13,249 bases of DNA from Chrysiogenia bacterium. Its GTDB lineage: Bacteria; JAGRBM01. The stretch spans positions 1 to 13,249 of the forward strand of contig JAGRBM010000528.1 of NCBI GenBank assembly GCA_020434085.1. The letters run 5' to 3'. The notes beneath the pieces were generated by a model. That model was not told the origin of the DNA and made no database searches. It worked only from the letters and a program-made list of their open reading frames with translations. Positions 1 through 8,108 of the stretch are shown piece by piece. A program made the translations under genes and the position numbers. Within the stretch, counting starts at the first letter, position 1, and each line of letters begins with the position of its first letter.

Positions 1-324
1 CAGCGTCCCAAAAATAAACGAACCAACGATCAAAGAGACGTATGTGAATAACGTCTGGATAATCTTTGGGGATAAGTCGGTGGATTTCTCACTCACGCGG
101 ATGGGTGCCTCGTTCGCCTTGCGGCCGTCCTTGTATTGCCCCACGTGGAGGGCCCAGGCAAGAAGAATTCCTGGACCAGATCGTACAGTCGCCGGCGCCA
201 AATTCCGTACCGCAATCACGTACTTACCCACTTCCATAAGAGAGTTGGCCAAACTGTCACGGCCGCGAAGCGAAAAAGGCGGGGCAAATGACATATGTGA
301 CTTAACGCACATGTATGGCAACAT
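1..324 (-). CDS. Possible partial CDS, unknown membrane-like protein (C-terminus outside window)
   Basis: A minus-strand frame is open from an upstream TAA near 340 to the left edge, so any product is cut off at its C-terminus. In-frame ATG codons lie at 324, 312, 294 and 237. The first has AAGGGG about 10 nt upstream; the last gives the most compact start (MEVGKYVIAVRN). Read from 237, it has a mildly hydrophobic stretch (GPGILLAWALHV), a polar middle, and a strongly hydrophobic segment at the edge (LFTYVSLIVGSFIFGTL) that looks like a membrane helix. I do not recognise a family. Third-position GC is clearly lower than in the genes to the right, so this may be chance or a gene of different origin. 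An overlapping + strand frame (44-334) has even less support. Confidence 0.3.
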   Translation of the reverse strand, partial: MLPYMCVKSHMSFAPPFSLRGRDSLANSLMEVGKYVIAVRNLAPATVRSGPGILLAWALHVGQYKDGRKANEAPIRVSEKSTDLSPKIIQTLFTYVSLIVGSFIFGTL

Positions 325-379
325 ATGGTCGTAACCCCTTGAAACTTATCCACTTTTCCTGACAGGGAATCCACAGGAA

Positions 380-427
380 GCGGTACATGTTGTGGGCAGG
401 TGACTCACGTACCACTACATCTTGTGG
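380..427 (+). promoter_or_regulatory. Tandem NrdR-box operator upstream of nrdJ
   Basis: Two related 16-mers lie in tandem: GCGGTACATGTTGTGG at 380-395 and CCACTACATCTTGTGG at 412-427. They share TACAT-TTGTGG. The second is a near palindrome (CCAC...GTGG) and fits the NrdR-box pattern I know, roughly acaCwAtATaTwGtgt. The start-to-start distance is exactly 32 bp (16-bp linker), about three helical turns, which is the usual arrangement for NrdR. NrdR is the zinc/ATP-cone repressor that lowers ribonucleotide reductase transcription when dATP/ATP is high. The boxes lie just upstream of a TTGACA -35 hexamer and point at nrdJ. No nrdR gene is in the window. Confidence 0.75.
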
Positions 428-436
428 TTTTATGGG

Positions 437-464
437 TTGACATGTCGGCTCGGGGTGGGATAAA
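437..464 (+). promoter_or_regulatory. Predicted sigma-70-type promoter for nrdJ
   Basis: A perfect -35 hexamer TTGACA (437-442) is followed after 16 bp by GATAAA (459-464), four of six matches to TATAAT. It lies 10 bp downstream of the second NrdR box. Transcription would start near 471, giving a leader of about 280 nt before nrdJ. The prediction rests on sequence match and placement only. Confidence 0.5.
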
Positions 465-470
465 CCGGGA

Positions 471-753
471 ACCCTCACGGCATGAGCGCCGGGGGCTTTC
501 AGGGGGGAGGCAGTTCAGTCGAGCTGCCCGGTCCGGCGACGGATTTCCCACTTGAGCAGAGGCAAAAGCCCCAAAGGTTCGGAGCCGTCTCCAGGAACCC
601 GCCGCAAGGCATTTTCTGGAGATCAGGTCCCCGAGACTTCGGTTTCGTATTGCCGTGATTGGGAAGCGGGCGCCCCCGGTGGCGCCGGGTTTGTGAGAGG
701 GCAGAGTCGACCAGCCGCCTGGGGCGGCACAGGAAGTGAGTAGAGGGGAAGCA
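471..753 (+). promoter_or_regulatory. Long structured 5' leader of nrdJ (candidate cis-regulatory RNA)
   Basis: This stretch has no convincing gene but many perfect stems. GGGGCTTT (492-499) pairs with AAAGCCCC (565-572), closing a domain that holds the 8-bp hairpin 509-516/521-528 (one G-U pair, loop AGTC). GGTTC-GGAG (576-584) pairs with CTCC-AG-GAACC (589-599). GCC-GCAA-GGC (601-610) has a GNRA loop. CCGA-GACT-TCGG lies at 631-642, CCCGG-TGGCG-CCGGG at 675-689, and GCCGCC-TGG-GGCGGC at 714-728, directly before the ribosome binding site. The 3' arm of the long-range stem can instead form a local GGC-AAAA-GCC hairpin (561-570), which would be a natural switch. I do not see a clear B12 box, so a standard cobalamin riboswitch is not supported. 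A conserved nrdJ-associated RNA motif has been described; I cannot test the match here. Confidence 0.4.
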
Positions 754-3605
<2,852 letters not shown>

Positions 3606-3609
<4 letters not shown>

Positions 3610-3887
3610 TTTCTTTTCCTGAACGCCTCGAAGGGCCGATCGAATCCGGGGGGGAAGAGATTGTGGCGCTGCTGGAGCTGGATGTGGTAGAAAGTCAGGT
3701 GGACGGAGAAGTGGGATACCACTTTCACCTGACGACGCGGGAAGGGGAGGCGGCAACAGTCGTCTACCGAAGCGACGAGCATGCTGGTGAACTCAACATC
3801 ACCGCCGTCGGCTACCCCAACCCGCACCTTGCGAGAGCGATGGCAAATTCCATCCGATCGCAACTGACACGGGGACCTACCGCCTAG
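3606..3887 (+). CDS. Unknown 93-aa protein, coupled to nrdJ
   Basis: The TTG start overlaps the nrdJ stop in the tetranucleotide TTGA, an arrangement typical of translational coupling by a terminating ribosome. The same TTGA junction occurs before the sigma factor gene at 12692-12695. The product begins MISFPERLEGPIES, has an acidic first half with alternating hydrophobic residues (EIVALLELDVVESQ, then GYHFHLTTREG) that suggests beta strands, and ends in a helix-like stretch (HLARAMANSIRSQL). No signal peptide, cysteine or membrane segment is visible. I do not recognise a family. A GTG at 3663 is a less likely alternative start. Its tight coupling and the terminator just downstream suggest a role beside the reductase, but this is inference. 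Third-position GC is lower than in nrdJ. Confidence 0.6.
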
Positions 3888-3910
3888 CGGCGTGGTGTTC
3901 ATGGCAATGG

Positions 3911-3943
3911 GCACGGATGCGAAAGCATCCGTGCTCTTTTTTT
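3911..3943 (+). terminator. Intrinsic terminator of the nrdJ transcript
   Basis: A perfect 10-bp stem GCACGGATGC / GCATCCGTGC (3911-3920 and 3925-3934) has a GAAA tetraloop and is followed by TC and seven T residues (3937-3943). It lies 23 bp after the 93-codon gene, so it closes a two-gene nrdJ transcript. Confidence 0.92.
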
Positions 3944-4008
3944 GTGGGCAGTGCGCGCGAGGCAGGTAGGCTTGACCAACAGGGTCCCGCTCACGCAGGC
4001 TTGGGGAC

Positions 4009-4290
4009 ATGCCGCCTTTTCACTCCATTCACATGGCCGCGCCGGCCCGCGTGCGCGAAATCAGCGGCGGCGCCCAGTTGCTGGGGGCGCTGCCCAGCCA
4101 GAAGAGCGTGCTCGCAGTGGGGCAGGTGCTTGAGAACCACCGGATCACCCTGGCGCCCGGCGCCAGAGTCCTGCTGGAAGTGGAAGGGGGCGAGCAGCTA
4201 CCCCTGGAAGCCCCGGCGGATGAGCCCCGGACCTATTTCCTGCACGTGCTCGACCCCGAGCGCATCCATCAGAACATCGCAATGAAATAG
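4009..4290 (+). CDS. Small hypothetical protein (93 aa or 85 aa)
   Basis: I do not recognise this protein. From codon 9 onward the third positions are almost all G or C, like the known genes here, which supports real coding on this strand. The ATG at 4009 follows TTGGGGAC but with very short spacing. The ATG at 4033 (MAAPARVREISGG) has no clear ribosome site but is where the coding-like codon use begins. The product appears soluble, with beta-like stretches (SVLAVGQVL, ARVLLEVEGG) and no cysteine. It stands alone between the nrdJ terminator and the convergent egtD gene. Two hairpins follow its stop. No promoter that I trust lies upstream. Confidence 0.6.
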   Translation: MPPFHSIHMAAPARVREISGGAQLLGALPSQKSVLAVGQVLENHRITLAPGARVLLEVEGGEQLPLEAPADEPRTYFLHVLDPERIHQNIAMK

Positions 4291-4344
4291 GGGGCTTCGC
4301 CCCGTTTCTTCATCCGGCGCGCAGGGGCGAGGTAAATCTCGCCC
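4291..4344. terminator. Hairpins between convergent genes, possible weak bidirectional terminator
   Basis: GGGGC-TTC-GCCCC (4291-4303) directly follows the stop of the small + strand gene and is trailed by GTTTCTT. A second stem, GGGCGAG-GTAAAT-CTCGCCC (4325-4344), lies 6 bp before the end of egtD. Neither has a long T run on either strand, so termination strength is uncertain. Position between two convergent gene ends is the main support. Confidence 0.4.
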
Positions 4345-4350
4345 TTCTGC

Positions 4351-5322
4351 TCAGCGCGCCACCAGATACTGGACGCTGAAGCGCCCGGCGCTGTCGGTCC
4401 AGACCTGCTCGACCTCGAATCCCGCGCGGCCCGCCATGGCGGCAAAGCGCGGGAGGTCGTATTTGTAGGAATACTCGGTGCAGATGCTCTCGCCGGCGGC
4501 AAAATGGATGCTCTTTCCGGCAAGCCGGACGTGCTGGTCGCGCAGACTGCGCAGGTGCATCTCGATCCGGCTCATCTCGTCGTTGAAAATTGCCTGGTGA
4601 GCAAAGCCACCCGGATCGAAATCGGCGCCGAGCTCGCGGTTGATACGCTCAAGCAGATTGAGATTGAACGCCGCCGTCACGCCGCGCGCGTCGTTGTAGG
4701 CGGCCTCGAGAACTTGCGGGTCTTTTCGCAGGTCCACGCCGATGATCAGGCCGCCGCCGCTGCCGCAGGTTTGCGCAATGTGGCGCAGGAACTGCTCGGC
4801 CGCCGGCGCCTCGAAGTTGCCGATGGTCGAACCCGGAAAAAATGCCACCGAGCGCGCGGGCGCCGGCTTGGGCCGGGGCAGGGCGAAGGGCGTGGTGTAG
4901 TCGGTGCACACGGGCAGCACGCGGATGTGCGGGAAATCGCCGGCCAGCGTGCGGGCGGTCTCTTCGAGCTGCTCGCGTGAGATGTCGACGGGCACGTAGC
5001 CCGCGGGCGCCTCCAGGTGTTCGAGCAGGTAGCGGGTCTTGCGGCCGCTGCCGCTTCCGTATTCCACCAGCAGCGCATTGGGACCGATCAGCGCGCCCAT
5101 TTCCGCCGCGCGCGCCTCCATCACCTCCAGGTCCGCGTCGGTGAGGTAGTATTCCTCGACGGTGCAGATCTCTTCGAAGAGCGCGGCACCGCGATCATCG
5201 TAAAAATACTTGCAGGGCAGGGTCTTCTGCGGGCGTGAGAGCCCCTCCATCACTTCGCCCAGAAACTCCTCGCGCTCGGGGGCGACGTCATGGACTTCGA
5301 TCTTTGCGGCTGCAACGGACAT
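4351..5322 (-). CDS. egtD: L-histidine N-alpha-methyltransferase (ergothioneine biosynthesis)
   Basis: A 323-aa cytoplasmic enzyme of usual family length (about 320). It transfers three methyl groups from S-adenosylmethionine to the amino group of histidine, giving hercynine, the first step of ergothioneine synthesis. The SAM-binding loop is VEYGSGSG at residues 86-93. Residues expected to hold histidine are present: Y41 in KYFYDDRGA, Y58/Y59 in EEYYLT, N169 in GSTIGNF, Y209 in AAYNDARG, and E283/S285 in CTEYSYKY, matching the Glu/Ser pair of the mycobacterial enzyme. The ATG is supported by GGGAG five bases upstream. It lies 33 bp downstream of egtB on the same strand, so the two are very likely one transcript. 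Confidence 0.97.
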   Translation of the reverse strand: MSVAAAKIEVHDVAPEREEFLGEVMEGLSRPQKTLPCKYFYDDRGAALFEEICTVEEYYLTDADLEVMEARAAEMGALIGPNALLVEYGSGSGRKTRYLLEHLEAPAGYVPVDISREQLEETARTLAGDFPHIRVLPVCTDYTTPFALPRPKPAPARSVAFFPGSTIGNFEAPAAEQFLRHIAQTCGSGGGLIIGVDLRKDPQVLEAAYNDARGVTAAFNLNLLERINRELGADFDPGGFAHQAIFNDEMSRIEMHLRSLRDQHVRLAGKSIHFAAGESICTEYSYKYDLPRFAAMAGRAGFEVEQVWTDSAGRFSVQYLVAR

Positions 5323-5355
5323 GGGGGCTCCCTTCGGATCAGCAGTTGAAAAAGC

Positions 5356-6657
5356 TCAGCGCGCATTGCGCGCCAGGCGAATTCCCGAGAACTGCCAGCG
5401 TGCGTCTGCGGAAAAGAAATTCCGGTAGGTGGCGCGAATGTGGCCGCCGGGCGTGGCGCAGGATCCGCCGCGCAGCACCCACTGATCGCACATGAATTTG
5501 CCGTTGTATTCGCCCAGCGCGCCCCCTGCGGGGCGGTAGCCGGGGTAGGCAACGTAGGGGCTGGCCGTCCATTCCCATACGTCGCCAAAGAGCTGCTGGA
5601 GTCCCTCGCCGGCCGGGCAGGGCGAGGGGGCGTAGCGCGCCGAGTCCGCAAAATTCCCGGTGACTGGAAGCTCCGCGGCGGCCACTTCCCACTCGTCCTC
5701 TCGTGCCAGACGCGCGCCCGCCCAGCGGGCATACGCGTCGGCCTCGTAGTAGCTCACATGGCAGACCGGCTCGGCGGGATTGAGCTTTCGAAACCCGGCC
5801 AGCGTGTAGTGCCACCACTTTCCATCGCGTTGCTCCCAGTAGAGCGGCGCATTCCAGCGCGTTTCCTGAATCTTTGCCCAGCCATTGGAGAGCCACAGCT
5901 CGGGGCGCGCGTAGCCTTTGTCCTCGATGAAGGCGATGAACTCGCCGTTGCTCACCGGGCGGCTCGCCAGGTCGAAGGCTTCCTGAAAGACGCGGTGGCG
6001 CGGGGCCTCGTTGTCGAAATGGAAGCCGGCGCCGCGGTAACCGATCTCCCGGATTCCCTCGGGGAAGGCCTGCCACGAGAGCGGCGCCGGATCACGCGGC
6101 GCGCATTCCTCGCGCGGGGTGTAGACCGGGCGCAGGGGATTCTGGGCGAAGGCGTGCTTGAGATCCGTGAGCATCAGCTCCTGATGCTGCTGCTCATGGT
6201 GCAGGCCGATCTCGGCAATGCGGCAAATTTCGGCTGCGTGCTCCGGCGGGGGCGCATTGAGCAGGGTCGCTACTTGCTCATCGACCCGCGCGCGCCACGC
6301 GCGGATTTCGGCGACTGTGGGACGACTCAGCAGGCCGCGCCTGGGACGCGGATACTGCTCTCCCACGGCGTTGTAGTAGGAGTTGAACAGATACTCGTAA
6401 TTCGGATCGGGGCTCGTGTAATCGCGCGCAAAGGGCTTGAGAAGGAAGGTCTCGAAGAACCAGGTGGTGTGCGCCAGGTGCCAGCGCACGGGGCTGGCAT
6501 CGGGCATGCTCTGGAGGACGTAGTCCTCGGTTTCGAGCGGTTCGCAGAGCTTGAGGCTCTGCGAGCGCACGTCCATGAAGGCCCCCGCACTCGACGGGAT
6601 CTCTGCCGCCGCGTCGCTCTGCTGCGTCGGCTTGGAGCCTGGATTGGTCGAGACCAT
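5356..6657 (-). CDS. egtB: Ergothioneine sulfoxide synthase EgtB
   Basis: A 433-aa non-haem iron enzyme that joins hercynine to a thiol (gamma-glutamylcysteine or cysteine) with O2, forming the C-S bond of ergothioneine. The N-terminal DinB-like domain (about residues 30-180) carries the iron ligands: a histidine in [11 protein letters not shown] (H60/H63) and H154-x3-H158-x-E160 in HHEQQHQE. The formylglycine-enzyme-like domain (about 195-430) shows [34 protein letters not shown] and RATYRNFF. The ATG at 6657 has AGGGA just upstream. A TTG at 6693 would add 12 residues but lacks a ribosome site. The ending [12 protein letters not shown] is the form I associate with proteobacterial and Chloracidobacterium enzymes, some of which use cysteine directly. 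That substrate choice is inference, though the absence of egtA and egtC nearby agrees with it. Confidence 0.96.
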   Translation of the reverse strand: MVSTNPGSKPTQQSDAAAEIPSSAGAFMDVRSQSLKLCEPLETEDYVLQSMPDASPVRWHLAHTTWFFETFLLKPFARDYTSPDPNYEYLFNSYYNAVGEQYPRPRRGLLSRPTVAEIRAWRARVDEQVATLLNAPPPEHAAEICRIAEIGLHHEQQHQELMLTDLKHAFAQNPLRPVYTPREECAPRDPAPLSWQAFPEGIREIGYRGAGFHFDNEAPRHRVFQEAFDLASRPVSNGEFIAFIEDKGYARPELWLSNGWAKIQETRWNAPLYWEQRDGKWWHYTLAGFRKLNPAEPVCHVSYYEADAYARWAGARLAREDEWEVAAAELPVTGNFADSARYAPSPCPAGEGLQQLFGDVWEWTASPYVAYPGYRPAGGALGEYNGKFMCDQWVLRGGSCATPGGHIRATYRNFFSADARWQFSGIRLARNAR

Positions 6658-6848
6658 GTATTCCCTATATTCGCCGCAATCGGGCGACCGCAAACCGCAC
6701 GGGTCACAATCTGGCGACTCTGCCCGTCGATGCTGCGCTCTGGACTTGCTTGTTTTGGATGCCCCACTGCCTGCGGGGGTTTCACAAAATCAGCCTGAGG
6801 CGGGTCCCAGAACTCCCTGAGGGGCCGATTCCCCGCGTCGAGCGCGGG

Positions 6849-6877
6849 TTGTGTCCCCGCGGGGGGCTCCCTATACT
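6849..6877 (+). promoter_or_regulatory. Predicted sigma-70-type promoter of the signalling cluster
   Basis: TTGTGT (6849-6854), a 17-bp spacer and TATACT (6872-6877) make a good promoter pointing at the gene that starts at 6938. The start of transcription would be near 6884, about 55 nt before the ATG. The spacer contains the 10-bp palindrome CCCCGCGGGG (6855-6864), and CCCGCG-TCGAG-CGCGGG (6832-6848) lies just upstream. The rest of the 280-bp gap between egtB and this gene must hold the egtB promoter, but I found no convincing match for it. Confidence 0.6.
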
Positions 6878-6937
6878 ACGCGCCGCTGGCACTGCCGCCT
6901 CGTGGGGGCAGCGCAATGCACCTTGAGGAGAGTTTCG

Positions 6938-7186
6938 ATGCCTTCACCCAGGAACAACCCGCCGGTCATCCAGGCGCTCATTCAGGCCACCGAGCTGGCC
7001 CACAACGCCGAAGAATTCGGGATGCGCCTCGATGCGCTGGCAGCCGACTACGAAAAAGCCGGACAGGCCAACGACTTCGAATACTGCCTGCTCCACTGGT
7101 TGCGCAGCGGCGATCTGCCGGGCATTGAATACCGTGACGAGATCGCCCGTCGCCTGGGTCGCGTTGAGCCCCGCGACTACGCCTGA
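6938..7186 (+). CDS. Unknown 82-aa helical protein heading the signalling cluster
   Basis: I do not recognise this protein. The ATG at 6938 has a strong ribosome site, GAGGAG at 6925-6930, seven bases away. A GTG at 6851 in the same frame lies inside the predicted promoter and is rejected. The product looks soluble and almost wholly helical: an N-terminal PSPRNNPPV, a helix around residues 10-27 (IQALIQATELAHNAEEF), another around 29-41, an aromatic segment DFEYCLLHWL (47-56) and a charged helix near the end. Codon use matches the surrounding genes. It ends 18 bp before the first receiver gene, so it is probably co-expressed with it. A role as a small partner of the receivers or kinase is a guess from position only. 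Confidence 0.75.
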   Translation: MPSPRNNPPVIQALIQATELAHNAEEFGMRLDALAADYEKAGQANDFEYCLLHWLRSGDLPGIEYRDEIARRLGRVEPRDYA

Positions 7187-7204
7187 GCGGGTCTCCATTT
7201 TCAC

Positions 7205-7570
7205 ATGCGCATTCTGGTAGTTGACGACGATGCCACGCTGGTTTCGCTGCTCAAGCGCTACTTCCAGATGAAATATTCGACCGAGGCGTCCATTGAGACT
7301 GCACTCAACGGCAAGGACGCGCTCGAGATTTTCGACCGTTTCGAACCCGAGCTGGTGATCCTTGATCACATGATGCCCAAAATGGACGGAATGCACGTTC
7401 TGGACGAAATGCGCAAGCGTCCCAATGGCAAGAACGTGAAGATCCTGATCTACTCGGCCTTCGATCTGCGACGCGAGGCAGGGGCCCACGGGGCCAATGC
7501 ATTCATGCAGAAACCGGCTACGGTAGACCAGATGCAGGCAGCAATTGACCGTATGCTCGCTGGCAAGTAA
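7205..7570 (+). CDS. Stand-alone CheY-like receiver protein 1
   Basis: A 121-aa protein made only of a response-regulator receiver domain, with no output domain. It has the acidic pocket D7-D8-D9 (ILVVDDD), the phospho-acceptor D54 in LVILDHMMPKMDG, the switch serine S84 in IYSAFD and the conserved K103 in MQKPAT, so it should be phosphorylated normally. The start is fixed by the fold (MRILVVDDD begins the first strand), although no clear ribosome site is present. Coupling to the preceding gene, 18 bp upstream, could explain this. It is 42 bp before a second receiver gene and shares the SAFD motif with it. Possible roles are an intermediate or phosphate sink for the kinase at 8109, or an adaptor to an unseen target. 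Confidence 0.95.
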   Translation: MRILVVDDDATLVSLLKRYFQMKYSTEASIETALNGKDALEIFDRFEPELVILDHMMPKMDGMHVLDEMRKRPNGKNVKILIYSAFDLRREAGAHGANAFMQKPATVDQMQAAIDRMLAGK

Positions 7571-7612
7571 TTTTCCTGCCTGTTAAGGGCAATTTTAGGG
7601 GGAGGCCGCGCC

Positions 7613-7990
7613 ATGGCGGACGCGAAAAAGAAGATCCTGATCGTGGAGGATCATGCGACGATTCGCCTGCTGTTCCGGCGAATTCTGGAGCGGCGCCCCG
7701 ACGTCGACGTTCAGGCCACCAGCACCGGTGAGCTTGCCGAGAAGATCGTCGCCGGTGAGCCCATGGCCATGATCATCATGGACTACCACCTGCCCCGCCA
7801 GGACGGTGTCGAGACCGTCCAGCACATCCGCCAGCTCGAGAACGGCAAGGACACGATCATCATCATGTGCTCGGCCTTCGACATTCAGCAGAAGGCCATC
7901 GAGGCCGGCTGCAACGAATTCCTTCGCAAACCCGTTACCATCGAGATGATCGAAACCACCGTGACCCGCTTCCTGGGCGCGCCTGCCTGA
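7613..7990 (+). CDS. Stand-alone CheY-like receiver protein 2
   Basis: A 125-aa receiver-only protein. Key residues are E12-D13 (ILIVEDH), phospho-acceptor D57 in IIMDYHLPRQDG, S87 in MCSAFD and K106 in FLRKPVT. A strong ribosome site, AGGGGGAGG at 7597-7605, precedes the ATG by seven bases, in contrast to the weak site of the first receiver, so it is probably made in larger amounts. The two receivers share the unusual SAFD after strand 4 and similar C-terminal ends, which points to an old duplication, but they differ in most other positions. A histidine kinase gene follows after 118 bp. Its partner is most likely that kinase, by position only. Confidence 0.96.
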   Translation: MADAKKKILIVEDHATIRLLFRRILERRPDVDVQATSTGELAEKIVAGEPMAMIIMDYHLPRQDGVETVQHIRQLENGKDTIIIMCSAFDIQQKAIEAGCNEFLRKPVTIEMIETTVTRFLGAPA

Positions 7991-8010
7991 TTCGGCTGTC
8001 TTCACTCTGC

Positions 8011-8038
8011 CGCGAAGTGCGTAAGCGGCTTCGCGCTT
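8011..8038 (+). other. Hairpin in the gap before the kinase gene
   Basis: CGCGAAG (8011-8017) pairs with CTTCGCG (8029-8035), followed by CTTTCCCC. An overlapping alternative, AAGCG-GCTTCG-CGCTT (8023-8038), is also possible. There is no T run, so this may be a weak terminator or a message-processing site that sets kinase level below receiver level. Confidence 0.25.
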
Positions 8039-8086
8039 TCCCCAGTCATTTCAGTCATCTTGGCTTTGCGCCGATGAAGCGCTCTG

Positions 8087-8102
8087 TGGCAAACTGAGTG
8101 CA
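8087..8102 (+). promoter_or_regulatory. Sigma-54-like -24/-12 match before the kinase gene
   Basis: TGGCAAACTGAGTGCA has the TGGCA of a -24 element and TGCA of a -12 element, with the GG and GC dinucleotides exactly 12 bp apart as required. The problem is that transcription would begin around 8113, a few bases after the annotated ATG at 8109, so it would need a later start codon. It may be a chance match. Confidence 0.25.
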
Positions 8103-8108
8103 GGCGCT

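Noticed and set aside
44-334. 96-codon + strand frame at the left edge
   Set aside because: No ribosome site, no recognisable protein features, and poor codon use; the opposite frame is somewhat better.
576-599. tRNA-like GGTTC segment in the nrdJ leader
   Set aside because: It forms a simple hairpin with GAACC and there is no cloverleaf or acceptor stem around it.
471-753. Cobalamin riboswitch before nrdJ
   Set aside because: The leader is structured, but I could not find the conserved B12 box or the usual core motifs, so only a generic structured leader is reported.
6658-6693. TTG-initiated extension of EgtB by 12 residues
   Set aside because: The ATG at 6657 has AGGGA at proper distance; the TTG has none.
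5440-6798. 452-codon + strand frame opposite egtB
   Set aside because: Shadow of a clear EgtB with both domains intact on the minus strand.
6851-6937. GTG-initiated extension of the 82-aa protein
   Set aside because: It starts inside the predicted promoter, and the ATG at 6938 has a strong ribosome site.
7561-7576. Second sigma-54-like match (TGGCA at the end of receiver 1)
   Set aside because: The -12 part reads TTTCC and lacks the required GC, so it is not supported.
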